Assembly: GCA_037176725.1 (NCBI GenBank)
Contig: JAZBRS010000050.1
Location: forward strand, 10,620,001-10,684,000
Source: Posidonia oceanica
Lineage: Eukaryota > Streptophyta > Magnoliopsida > Alismatales > Posidoniaceae
Direction: 5' to 3'
Length of the DNA: 64,000 bases
Part shown: in pieces, positions 25,758 to 37,698 of the stretch
Layout of the letters: each line of letters begins with the position of its first letter
Position numbering within the stretch: the first letter of the stretch is position 1
Program-made: the position numbers and the translations under genes
Notes under the pieces: generated by a model
Told to the model about the DNA's origin: nothing
What the model saw: only the letters and a program-made list of their open reading frames with translations
The model's database searches: none

Positions 25758-25800
25758 GAGGGAGGGAGGGAGGGAGGGAGGGAGAGGGAGAGAGAGAGAC
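25758..25800 (-). promoter_or_regulatory. Pyrimidine-rich probable 5' leader of GH3
   Basis: GAGG/GGGA then GA repeats on plus read as a CT-rich stretch on minus, about 130-175 bp upstream of the GH3 start codon. CT-rich tracts are common in plant 5' leaders and core promoters. TATA-like sequences (CCTATAAGTG, TTTAAATATGG on minus) lie just upstream, around 25845-25875. The placement is an inference. Confidence 0.4.
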
Positions 25801-26016
25801 TACAACAAACTGCTCACACTTCAACTTTGTTTGGGGTCATGATCCCATATTTAAAAACAAACACTTATAGGCTTTGTATAGGGTTTCAGCTTCCAGGTAT
25901 CTTCTGATAGAGAAGTCTAGTTGACTGTGGAGAAGAAAACAGCTGGGCTTTGGGAGTGGATTTTGAGATTTGATGAACAATGATCAAGGTGTGTGCAGGT
26001 CCTACACATGTGACAA

Positions 26017-26022
26017 TGTCTC
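26017..26022. promoter_or_regulatory. Candidate auxin response element (TGTCTC)
   Basis: A TGTCTC hexamer on plus (GAGACA on minus) lies about 390 bp upstream of the GH3 start. TGTCTC is the classical ARF-binding core, first defined in the soybean GH3 promoter. A single hexamer can occur by chance, so it is only a candidate, supported by its location. Confidence 0.4.
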
Positions 26023-26450
26023 GTAGGCTGTGATTAGATGCTGCTATCATGGGATAAAACCTCATTGGGACCTTCTCAGTATTAAAAAAGCATGATTTCT
26101 AACCATATAAACTACATTACATTAGGTGTAATAACATAGATTGTAGCATGGTAGGAGAATCACATATGCATCACAGTCATCTACATTCTACTTAAGTTTA
26201 GTTTTTTTTGACACACAAAATTTTCTTTTTTTATGTAAATTTTTTTTCCTTTTTTCTGTGTTCCAAACAGAAATACACTTCTTTTTTTCTGTGTTGAAGT
26301 CTTTTCAGTGAAGCTTCTTCCATTTTTTCCCAGACCATGACTTGCCTTTTTTTCATTAATATGTTGGGATCTGAATACTTGTGAATATCCTAGTGGTAGT
26401 TCCATACCATGGAACATGTATATCTTGTCATCATAAGAATTTTCAGACAA

Positions 26451-29400
26451 CGATTTTTGTTAATGGATTCTCTGGAAGGAGCAAGGCTTCTGCATACACC
26501 TGTATGTCTGCAGGTTGAATTTCAGACGAAAGTAACTGACATGAAATAAAAATTTGGACGGTACTTGTTTCATGATGTTGCCTATTCATGTTGGGCAAAA
26601 AGCATGAAATTAAGGTCCCATTAGGCCACTAGACAATATAATACATAAACCAGGCTGAGCAAGAGATTTTTCAGTGATTGTCTTTATCAGTTTGTTTGCA
26701 AGTTCCTAAACAACAGAAATTTACCTTAAACCATTAATATTTTCATCTTGCTCAAATAACAAGAATCTCACTACACTGAACAGATATTCTCAAGGTTAGT
26801 GCTTCACTGCAGATTTGAGGAATCCAAAAGTGGAAGACAAGAATTCTCACTCAGTACATCCTTTTTCATAATTAACTGAACCAAGACAAATAGCACTGTG
26901 CAATCACTACTTACTGTCTGATTAGGAGTCCAACAAATTGTAGGCCTGTTCTATCATTAGTTTAGTTCTCTAGCCAAGAACATGCTTACATGCATCCATT
27001 CTGCATTAAAGCTGTCACATCTATATTGTGGAGGCTTGTGAACCCTTTACTGTCTTGCACTTGAAAGTAGCCTTTTAATTATGTCTAGTTTAAGGTTTTG
27101 AATGTTTTCAAAGAAACAGTGGAATGTCCTGACCCACTTCTACAATCCATGTTTTCACATTCAGGAAAAAATTGAAACTAGTATCGCAACAATTCTGTGA
27201 GTGATAATGGACACATCAAATTAATTGAGGTCTTCTGTGAAACGTGACGGGTTTATTTTGGTGGACAAAGAAGATCTTAGAGCTAAAAGGTAGGAAAATG
27301 AGTGCTGCATTAGCCTATTATCACAACTGAATCCAAATTTCTCCTTCTAACTTTCCACCAAACAAGAACGTGGAAACATAAATATCAGGCGACCTGCCAT
27401 TAGGGATCCACTGTCCATTGAAAGGAACATCCAACAATATTGTATAGATGTCAGAAAACAAAAGTATCCTAATATCAGAGTCTTGAAACCCTACAATTCA
27501 ATTCATATGCTTGATGAAATAGTGTGAATTTTTTATTTTTCTTTTATATCATTACACAACTGAAATTCCTAACGTTGATTTAAAAAGCACATGGAGAAGT
27601 GCTGGATCCACAATCAATATTACATGCAATCTTATTTATAATAGAAAAACATAGTGATAACAGTAAATATTGGAGATTTGGAATTTTTCAATGCAGAAGG
27701 TCCTCAAGCCAATCACACATTTTAATTGCATCTCTGAAATGGTGATAGGTGATCTAATAGTTGTGATGAGAAAATATTAAATCTTTAATGCTATATAGTC
27801 CTCCGAATGACAACAAAATCATATGGATAAGCATTACTAGAAGAGACCCGACAAAGAGAAAGTCAAATTCTTGTACAGAGGAAGTGCGATTTGCTGGATC
27901 TGTTGCTGCAATTACTGTGGATTAAGAGTGTCCTTTGTGGAGGGGACAGGGTACCCTCGGAAAAGGCAGGAGAAAGAGGAGGAAAACAAGGTAGAGAGAG
28001 CAGTAGCAGCAGCAAAAGCCAAACAGGAGGGTGATGCCAATTCCCAAAGAGTCAGTGTGGGGTTTTACTGCAGCAGGTTCATGTCAACAGGATAGTTTTT
28101 TTGTTAAAATGTGAACAGGATAGTGCACAAATAAATGGTGTGAACTCTCAGCACAATGTTTTTCTTTTCTTTTTTTTCTTTTTTTGAAAATAGTAGTATT
28201 TCATTAATTTAAAAGCTTGACTATAAATAACCACCATCAAGCAGCAAAAGATTCAGAGAAAAGCCCTAGCAACAGTAGGCAGCATCAAACATAATTTTAC
28301 TGTGAAATTTGTGAGTAAACTATATGCCTTTGTGATTACGACCACCACTACATTCTTTGATGGTAATCACTAATGAAAAAAGAAGTTGGATAAATTGCAT
28401 CTCTCCGCATATGGAAATAAGACCGCGAACATCTGGATCTTTCTTAGTATCTCACGTTGGTGGAGGAAGTACTGGAAGCCTAATACATTGTATTTATTAC
28501 TTCTTTTAATGTTTTGATGAATTGTTACATATTAGAAAATAAATGTTTGATTTTTCAACTTACCATAAGAGGAATGCAGTTCATTTGCTAAGTGTTATTC
28601 CAAGCAATGTCGTGGGTTACGAGTTTTTAATCCCACTTGGTGTAGAAAATTTTTGACGGCCTTGGATTCAGTAGTGTATTTTTTTTTTTTATAAAGGATT
28701 CTGTAGTCTATAATCGAACTGGACAAATTTCAGATCCCAATATGGCAACTTATATGCCTCAAAATCGACGTCACCGTACACAATTTATGTTTTCCTCATC
28801 TCACACACAACACAAGCAATAGTTCTGAATACCTAGTAAGGAAAGCAGCAGGGGACTTGTCACTTGCACTCCAATGGCTTCATGCCTATGCTGCTGTCTT
28901 GGCCGCTTTACCACCGGCAATGGCTGGAAGAATTGTGCAAGTTGTCCTTACCAGAGGCCACACGCCTCAAAACCCTAGAAAATTTCCTGTGAGTGTGTGA
29001 TACGAACTGCCTTTCATAAGGCATCTAGGAAAACCCACCTTCAAAAGCTAGCTGGTAAGGGAGGGAGAGTCTAGTCTATATCAACCATACACTAGCTGTC
29101 CATAGAACTTATGTGGGACTATCTTCCCCCCCCCCCATAAGGCCTCAAGTATGACACAGTGTGATACCTAATAACTTCTGATTTATTTGCATGAGCCAAG
29201 CTCTGCCTCTTCTAGTTCTTTGCAAGAATAAGTCCCCAGGATCAAAGGACCAGGGAAAACCTAATTAAATTAGGTCTTGATAATAGCACCTGCATAGCAA
29301 GTTAAACGTCCTAAAACACAAGTAGCAAATGGAAAATTGGAAGTCTTGGGAACAAACCTTAGAAATCTATTGGTAGAAAACCTCTTGGCAACCAACCAAT

Positions 29401-31653
29401 AAAGATTTTTTTAAATACCTTGGATCTACTCCTCTCATCAAAGCTGAGAATTAGGCAATGACAGAAGGATAAAAATACCAGAATGATATATTAGAATTCA
29501 CATAATATACCACCACACCATAAGGGACGGAGGATTCAATCCTAAGACTCATGAGATCTAAAGTTTTATTTTCCCACTCCCAATCACCAAACCATACCCT
29601 TTTGGGTCAACCAATAAAGATCGTTATGTGTATTATATAATCATATGAAGGATCTAACTAAGATTTATTTTGGCAAATCATGAAACCTAACGCAAACAAA
29701 AAAAAAAGGTTAGGGAAGAAAATCATTAACTGCCAAAAAAACCCTAGATATTCACGGGTTGCAACTTGCAAGCTCAAGATTTCAGGACTCAAGAATCCAT
29801 TTAGGCTTATTGATTAAGAAGACTGACAAGCTCGCTCAAGGTCTTGGAAAAGGCAGCTACTGTCTGTGTAGATGCCAACAGAACCTTCACGGCCAGAAAC
29901 CTATATGATTTATTTAATGTCATAGATTACCAGATGATGCACGGGGTAATATAGTTATGTTTGAAGCACACACAAACAATTCTTGGGTTTTCCTTTTGCC
30001 AAAATATTTGGTGGGAAATCTATCACAATTACTCCAAAGTTAAGTAGCTTTCAAATCCTGCCCTGCTTCTTAAGCTACTTCCATCTGCTTGCTGAAATGA
30101 ATCTCTGCCAGTAACAATCAACTTCACAATCTTGGAAATGTTTGAATGATCATGAGGTGGACCTTATATTGGTGTGATAAGACCTAATGATTATGACAGT
30201 GAACAACTTAATTGGTGAACAAATGATGGCTGGTACACCATAATGTGATTAGCATTGGGATAACTGACTGTCAAAGGGCACAAGAACCTCATTAGGTGGC
30301 TTAGAGCAAGGAAACTGGTCTCATTCCAGTGCTGCAAGACAGGATAACAAACATATTTCACAACTTGCAGCAAATCAATGGCTTTTAATAATCTGAAACT
30401 AGGGGCGTTGATCGAGGCCATCAGATCCAAGAACTGCTGGCTCTCAATCTGGAAATGGAATAACAAAAGAAATGCCAAGTTGTATGCAGGCTTACATGAT
30501 TACGGGGACAGATCTAACTTGGGTGTTGTATGCCACCAAATCTTAAATACTTAGACCAAGAAACTATTTGCAGAAGAAGATGGAGCACATGGTGTAGGTG
30601 GAAGTGCACCTCATTCAGAAAACAAGATGTTTATTTTTAGGTACATCACTTGATTGTGTAGAATCCTCAACTTTATGCAATCAAGTGTCCAAGGTTTCAT
30701 CAATTTCACAATTAGAGAGATCCTGCAACCAAGTGTCCAAGGCTTATGCCGCTTTATATGTCATGTCTTTGTCCGTCTCACGTGATGCAAGTGCCATATG
30801 GCAAGATGTCTTTCATCACATTATCGGTCTGTAAAACCCCAGATTGAGAGAAATGCTAGACCAAGAAGACAATACTCAATATCTAGATTCTCCATGCTAT
30901 GGTTTCATCTGAAAGAAAGAAAGATCGACAACGAAATCGAGATTTCCTTGAGCTAAGAAAAACAAGGAATCAATCTACAAGGAGAATCGAATTTTCTCCG
31001 CCAATGGCAATGGCAACTCCTGCTCCTAAAGAAATTATGGTTTGGGTTTGGGAAATGAGGAATGAAACGACCATATTAATTAGTTAGATGTTTAAATCGA
31101 TGGACATAACGGTCCTTTAAGCTCTTTGTGCCATCAAGGATACCACCGCTTAGTCAAACCTTAGGCAATTGATTGCAATATCTTGAAATCTAAGCATCTA
31201 ATCATGAATTTCACGAGACCTTCGACACTTGTTTGTAGGATTGCAAAATCCAGATACTTAAATCGTGAACTCATGCTCATATATCTTACCAACAAGTGAG
31301 AAATTAATAAATTCTTCGTTGCTCAAAACCAAGGTACATGTGCAACTTTGTGGAATCTGTGATTTCACACGAAACAACTAGATGTACAATGTATAGCGGT
31401 TACTACTTTAGGGTATCTGTATAAATATAGCAGGCATACACATGTTAGTACACATTACAAACTTGTTTGACGGTGGCACCATTATCCAATCATGGATGGC
31501 TTCATCACGCTTGATGAGTAGGTTTTTCAGTTACAATCCATTAGTTTCTCCCAAGAAATGCACATGAGTATGGTGGATCACCCTCCGCCCACCCACATGA
31601 GGGTGACAACTAAACCATGCATATGTAGTTTTGTAACATCAGACTACAGTATT
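26451..31653. other. Intergenic DNA, no gene recognised
   Basis: About 5.2 kb between the GH3 upstream region and the copia element. ORFs of 60-95 codons (e.g. 27871-28095, 30191-30478, 30598-30834) have no recognisable domain. A C-homopolymer occurs near 29127 and a T-homopolymer near 28680. No element termini were identified with confidence. Confidence 0.4.
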
Positions 31654-32247
31654 TGTTAAGTTTTTTACTTGAAATGACTTGACGGACATCCACATAGACG
31701 TTCGTTACGTCACTGCATTGATTCACAAGTTTTGCTGACGTCCGGAGGTACACTACTCCATCACAGGGATTGAGCAGACATCGACTGATGAATAGCATCA
31801 ACACAGTAGAAAAATGGATGCTTTGCTTGTGGTTTGAAACCCGGGATGGAGCAGACGTCTGCACGAACATCTACGCGGACATCTGCTATGGGAATGTTTT
31901 TTATAAATGAACTTGTTTTACCCTATATATATATATACACACTCTTTTAATGGGATTTGAGAGTGTTGTTAATCTTCCAACTCTAAACATATCTTGAGGG
32001 TCTTTGATGCCGGTGGCTCTCTCTAAAGTAAGAGTTTTGATCTTTCTTCTCTATCAATCTTTTGTACCTTGTACTCATCTTAGATTCTAGTGAAATTTCT
32101 CTCTCTACCCGAAGGATGTATACCTATTTGGTTGACAATCGTAAATCCTTGTATTTGCGTGTGTGCTTTTTCTAATTGTGTTTACTCTATTTTTCCATTG
32201 TCGTTTGATCTTTGTTCGTGGTGTTAAAGATGATCATTTCCCTAACA
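31654..32247 (+). repeat. Copia 5' LTR
   Basis: It runs from TGTTAAG to CCTAACA (594 bp), giving TGTTA/TAACA inverted ends, with a TATA-rich tract (31921-31940). The right boundary is fixed by the primer binding site three bases later. The left boundary is chosen from the inverted terminal pentamer and is less sure. U3 contains repeated 'gcagac(g/a)tc'-like motifs around 31770-31890. Confidence 0.6.
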
Positions 32248-32250
32248 AAC

Positions 32251-32262
32251 TGGTATTAAAGC
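32251..32262 (+). other. Primer binding site, initiator-Met tRNA type
   Basis: TGGTATTAAAGC differs from the canonical TGGTATCAGAGC by one C-to-T and one G-to-A change. It sits three bases after the LTR. Confidence 0.75.
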
Positions 32263-32293
32263 TTTTGTTGTAGATTCCGATTCAACCACAAAG

Positions 32294-33060
32294 ATGATGG
32301 CAAAGTTTGAAATTGAGAAGTACGACCACAATGTCAACTTCGATTTGTGGTAAATAAAGATACGTGTAGTTTTGGTTCAACAAGGAGTTTCAACAGCATT
32401 GATGGAAAAGACAAGATGTTGGAATCAATAAGTGAAGATGAGAAGGAGGAGATAAATGAGAAAGTCTTGATAAGTATACAACTTTATTTGTCAAACGTGG
32501 TTCTTCGGGAGGTCACGTATGAGAAAACCGTAGTAAGTCTCTGGCTAAAGCTAGAATATCTTTACATGACCAAAATCTTTGCGAACCGACTACATGTGAA
32601 GCAACGGTTGTTCATGCTCTATATGGTTGAAGGTACATCTATTAAATCACATCTTGATGATTTTAGTTCGGTCATTATGGACTTAGAAAATATGAATGTG
32701 AAAATTGAAGATAAAGATGAAGTTCTTTTATTGCTATTTTCATTACCATCATCTTACAAGCATCTCAGGAAAACTCTCATATATGGTATAGAGGAAATAT
32801 CAATGGATGATGTTAAGTCATCTCTATTTTCGAAAGATTTGACGGATAGGGAGTTGACAAATTCCAATGTCAATTATGGGAAAGCTAAAGCATTGAATGT
32901 AGGGGAAGAAATATGGAATGAAAATCAGCAAATAAACCGAAGGATAAAAGAGGAAACTCCAAGGGAAAGAGTAAATTCTATAACTATTGCAAGAAGAAAG
33001 GACACATCATAGATGATTGTTGGAAGCTCCAGAATAAGGAGAAGGGCAGCCATAAAGGTC
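32294..33060 (+). pseudogene. Copia gag, frameshifted
   Basis: Gag is the capsid/nucleocapsid protein of the retrotransposon particle. The start (MMAKFEIEKYD) is in one frame and hits TAA at 32351-32353. The capsid core (for example LYMTKIFANRLHVKQRL) is open in a second frame from about 32400 to 33012. The zinc knuckle (about 32970-33030) is in a third frame, continuous with pol. Two frameshifts are therefore needed to read it through. The first Cys of the CCHC knuckle appears replaced by Tyr (YNYCKKKGH...C). Confidence 0.8.
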
Positions 33061-33101
33061 AGTCGAGCAAGCCCAAGGAGGATTCTATAGAGGCGAGTTA
33101 T

Positions 33102-36100
33102 GTGGAGGTAGAATGTTCAAATCGTAACTATGTGTTTGTTACCATTAACTCATATAAATCGAAAGATGATTGGATTCTAAACTCAGGGTGTACATACCAC
33201 ATGTCTTTCAATAGGAATTGGTTCTCTACTCACAGATCTATTGAAGGTGGAGTTGTATTAATGGGGAATGACTCACAGTCAAAGGCTATTGGGATAGGCA
33301 CAGTTGAGGTAAGAATGCATGATGGAATGAAGGTGACACTGACAGATGTTCGACATGTTTCAGATCTAACAGAGAATCTTATCTCCTTTGGCACTCTAGA
33401 AGCGAAATGTTGCAAGTACTCGAAAGAAGATGGAATATTGACAATCACCAAGGATGGCCATTTTTTCATGTCGGCAACGAGATCGGGAAGTCTTTATATT
33501 TTGCAAGGAAGTATAGTTATAGGTGTTGTAGCAGTTACTAGCGTTTTGTCATCAGAGACAAATTGCACCAAACTGTGGCATCTCAGATTGGGACATATGA
33601 GCGAGAAAGGTATAACCATTCTCAAGAAAAGAGGACTTATTGATGTTCAAAATGCAAGTAAATTAGATTTCTGTGAGCATTGCATTTTTGACAGACAGAA
33701 ACATGTCAGTTTGGGTGTAGCAGAGCATAGAATCAATGACACATTGGATTACATTCATTCTGATTTGTGGGGTTCTTCCCAAGTTCCGTTCAAAGGTGGT
33801 GTGAGATATATGTTAACCTTCATTGATAACTATTCTAGAAAGGTATGGATTTATACTATTAAATATAAGAATGAAGTGTTCAAGCACTTCAAGCAATGTA
33901 AGACACTTATTGAGAAGCAGAGAGAAAAGATAAAGAGGCTGAGAACTGATAATGGCTTGGAGTTTTGCTCATTAGAGTTTAATGAGTTCTGCAAGAACAA
34001 AGGCATCATCAGACACTGTACTGTGAGGCATACACCACAATAGAATGGAGTTGCAGAGTGGATGAACAGAACCCTTTTAGAGAGAACACGTTGCATGTTA
34101 TTGAATGCCGGTTTGTCAAAAGATTTCTGGGCAGAAGCAGTTGCTAAAGTGGCATATTTAATCAACCGTTCTCCCTCATCAACCATAAACAACAAGACAC
34201 CAAAAGAGGTATGGTCTGGCCATCCTCCTGAATATTCTAGTTTGAATTTTTTTTGCTGTCCTTCTTATGCATATGTAAATCATGGAAAATTGGAACCTAG
34301 ATTTATACAATGCATTTTTGTTGGTTATGCCTCTATGGTGAAAGGATATAGATTATGGTGTTTAGATCCAAAATCATCCAAATTAATTATTGAGAAAAAT
34401 GTTATATTTAATGAGTCTGCTATGTCGACTTCCAATGAAGATTTTACTGGTAGTTTTTCTGATACAGGCACAGATGTAGGTATTGACGAGCAAGTGGAGC
34501 TCGAGTTGAATTCCCATGATTCAGTACAGCCACATATTGATTATTTTTCTAGTTTAGAAGAAGAAGAGGAAAAAATTGTAGCAGAAGCAGAGGATGGCAT
34601 TGCAAGGAGGTGTGAACGAAGAGTGATCATGCCACCCTCTAGATATGTAGAATCTGCGTTTACACATGCATTATCAGTAGCTGAGGAGACTTGTGATACA
34701 GGAGAGCCGAGCAGTTTTTCAGAAGCTGTTTCATCACAAAAGTTTACCGAATGGTTGATTGCCATGAACGAAGAGATGGAATCTCTTCACAAGAACCAAA
34801 CATGGGTTTTAGTTATTCCTCCAAAGGAACAGAAAGTAATTGGTTGTAAATGGGTTTTCAAGATAAAAGAAGGCATATCAGGAGTTGCAGTTGCAAGGTA
34901 CATGTTAAGGCTAATTGCTAAAGGCTTTAGCCAAGTGGAAGGTATTGATTATAATGATATTTTCTCACTTGTTGTAAAGAGCACTTCCATTTAAATTTTA
35001 CTGGCTATAGTTGCAGTGAATGATTTGGAGTTAGAGCAATTAGGTGTGAAAACAACTTTCTTGCATGAAGAACTCGAGGAACAACGTTATATGCATCAAC
35101 ATGAGGGTTTTGCAGTTGAAGGAAAGGAAAATCATGTTTACTTATTGAAGAAATCCTTATATGGGCTGAAGCAATCTTCGAGGCAATGGTACAAGAGATT
35201 CAATTCTTTTATAATTGCACAGGGATTTAGCAGGAGCAAATATGATGTTTGTGTCTACTTGAGAAAGTTAGATGATGGATCCTTCCTTTATTTGTTACTT
35301 TATGTTGATGATATGTTGATTGCAGCTAGAGACAGATCTGAGGTGAATAAATTGAAGACTCTACTTGGTGGAGAATTCGAGATGAAAAACTTGGGAGCAG
35401 CGAAAAAAATTCTTGGCATGGAGATGCATAGAGATCGAAAGGTCGGGAAGCTGTATTTGAGTCAGAAGAGCTACTTGCAAAAGGTGTTGGAACGTTTTGG
35501 TATGTCAAGTGCCAAAATTGAGAAGGTTTCATTGGGCTTTTATTTCAAGATCTCAGTAGAGTTATGTCTATAGATAGAGAATGAGCACAAGTTTATGTCA
35601 CGAGTTCCCTACTCTAATGCCGTTGGTAGCATCATGTATGTTATGATTTGCACACGTCCAGACATTGCCCAAGCTGTCAATGTTGTTAGTAGATACATGT
35701 CTAATCCAGGCAAAGGACATTGGCAAACAGTGAAATGGATTTCGAGGTACCTACAAGGTACTATTAGTGTTTGTTTGGAGTTTAGGAGGAGCATAAATGG
35801 TCTAGTTAGTTACGTTGATGTAGACTATGTTGGTGACCAAGACAAGAGAAGATCAATGATAGGCTATGTATTTTCTGTTGCCAGATGTACAATAAGTTGG
35901 AAGGCCACGTTACAGCATATAGTGGCATAATCTACTACAGAGACAGAGTACATGGTAGCAATAGAAGGCATTAAAGAGGCAATGCAGTTGAGTGGTTTAT
36001 TTGCAGAGCTTAGTCCTGACCAGAAGGTGATTGTTGTTTATTGTGATAGTCAAAGTGTTATACATTTGACTAATGACCAGATGCACCTTGAGAGAATGAA

Positions 36101-36146
36101 GCATATTGATGTCAGATATCACTTTATTCGTGATGTTATCTCATAG
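33102..36146 (+). pseudogene. Copia pol (protease, integrase, RT, RNase H) with in-frame stops
   Basis: All of pol stays in one frame, broken by stops at 34041, 34992, 35571, 35928 and 36144. Protease: WILNSGC at about residue 24 of this segment, where the catalytic Asp of D-S-G is Asn (codon 33180-33182). Integrase: HLRLGH...CEHC zinc site, then HSDLWG, RTDNG and NGVAE acidic motifs, all three present. RT: motif A reads QLGVKTTFL with Gly instead of the metal-binding Asp (35043-35045), while YVDDML (about 35300) is intact. RNase H: YVDVDYVGD and TETEY are present. It is inactive. The first integrase-region stop (34041) sits at an expected CAG codon. Confidence 0.88.
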
Positions 36147-36229
36147 GAAGATATTCTTGTGAAAAAAATGACACAGCAGATAATCGAGTAGACATGATGA
36201 CAAAACTGTTGGGTTGAAGCTTGATTATG

Positions 36230-36534
36230 CTAAACCCCAGGCTCGCAGAATTTTTATTAAGGATACATAAGGATACATGAGTAATTTCCTGTGTTAAGGA
36301 TACATGTGTAATTTCCTTTCTACCTTGATGCCCTAGCTCTCTACTATATAAAGAGAGCAGTCCTTTGTAATTTGTAACACAAGAGATAGAGTGATAGAAA
36401 CCCTAGTGTGGCCGTGGACGTAGGTAGTTTGCCGAACCACGTAAATCTTGATTGTTCCTGTGTGTTTGTTTCTTCTCTTCCTCGCTTCTCCTCTAGATCC
36501 CGTAGGAAGATCCAATTCCTAACAAAAACCTCTT
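36230..36534 (+). repeat. LTR-like 3' terminus of the copia element
   Basis: It has direct repeats of 'aaggatacat...gtaatttcct' (36260-36318), a TATA box (CTATATAAAGAGAG, about 36344) and an end CCTAACA at 36534. A TGTTAAG at 36292 would give a 243-bp LTR with the same terminal heptamer as the 5' LTR, but the bodies do not match. No polypurine tract is evident. Confidence 0.4.
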
Positions 36535-36621
36535 CCATTGACTAAGTTCGAAGAATGTGTGAACTTGGTTGGCTTGTGCAGCACATGATATAACCTGTCT
36601 GGCAAAGAGAGATGAAGAATG

Positions 36622-37698
36622 TGTTAGGATTTTAGGCTTCTCTAGAGGGGGGTGAATAGAGATTTAAGCTTAATTACGAAATTTAAAACACTTATTCAAT
36701 AAACACAAGCAATATTCAAGTAAATGGAATAAAATGAAAGATTTAAATATTAAACTATAAGCATGCACAGAAGGAGGTGAGAGAAAACGAAGTGCAAGAG
36801 GTACTTATAGTGATTCAGCCTTCCTGACTTAGTCCACTCCTTGAAAACTCCTCGAGAGTTTCAATAATCCTGATACCGGACCAAGATTCTGCCGTTACAC
36901 TCCTTGACAAGTCATTGCCAAGCTCCGCAAAAATCACGGCATTCCCTTCTTACAACCGGAGAAGAACTTACACTAGAAATGAAAGATTACAACTCTCAAC
37001 TCTTTTCTACAATCTCCCAAACTCTCTTTTGACAAGGTGAACAAGGATGTGAATGAAGCTCTCTTGCTTGGGAACTATTCTCACAAGATGGGAATGGAAT
37101 GCTTGGAAAATGATAAGACTTGTAGCTCTAGAATGTGTGTCTTATTTTGTGTCAAATAGGGTGCCTATATATAATAATCAATGGTAGAAAGTGTGTGTCT
37201 AATGACTATATTTTTACCCTAACAGAAAGTCATTCGGTATATCGAAATTGGTTCGGTCGACCGAATGACTCACAAATGTTCACAATAGACGAACAAAACG
37301 GTAGACTGAAACTAGTTTGGTATGCCGAATTGGTTCTCAGTTGTGTACTCTGTAAGCCCAGATTTTGATATACCGAAAATGTTCAGTATGCCGAAAATAC
37401 CCTATACTTAATGTTTTCAATGAATGATTGGTTTTGGGGATTTGGCTATTTTCCTAAGGCATTATAGGGGTATTTGGGATATTATTACAAGTTCCTAGAA
37501 TATAACATATTACATTTAAATGACACTTTAATTACATTAGAAACTTGGTCTCCAATCTTCAATCGATTTGTCTTGAATTGTCTTGAACTTCCACATAGAT
37601 ATCTTCTTTGCCAATTTCGCCTTCTTCAATGTTCCAAGTCCATGAGAACTATTCCTTGACCTATTAAGAAGGTTAGCTCACAAAATATGTTTTGTTAT
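36622..37698 (-). mobile_element. SIRE-like Ty1/copia LTR, left part (split by the Ogre-like insertion)
   Basis: The minus-strand 3' end is at 36622 (plus TGTTAGGATTTTAGG, then a block matching inverted 7865-7892). A TATA motif lies on minus near 37170 (TATATATAGGCACCC). The LTR continues on the far side of the insertion at 57709-57741. Joined length is about 1110 bp, close to the 1171-bp relative at 6738-7908. U3 carries several 'ata(t/c)cgaa' and 'atgccgaa' motifs (37230-37400). 36535-36621 is short unassigned flank. Confidence 0.75.
37694..37698. repeat. Target site duplication GTTAT, left
   Basis: GTTAT directly precedes the LTR terminus TGTAGTAATCCC and is repeated exactly after the opposite terminus at 57704-57708. 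The 5-bp duplication is the size expected for Ty3/gypsy integrase. Confidence 0.85.

Larger units (their letters stand above)
31654..36534 (+). mobile_element. Decayed Ty1/copia element, Tork-like
   Basis: A copia-order element: LTR, tRNA-Met-type primer site, gag, then protease, integrase, reverse transcriptase and RNase H. The integrase-before-RT order defines Ty1/copia, and the gag and integrase text is most like the Tork lineage. The left LTR (31654-32247) and the LTR-like 3' end (about 36230-36534) are not recognisably similar, so the 3' end may come from another element. Several stops, two gag frameshifts and lost catalytic residues show it cannot move by itself. Confidence 0.85.
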
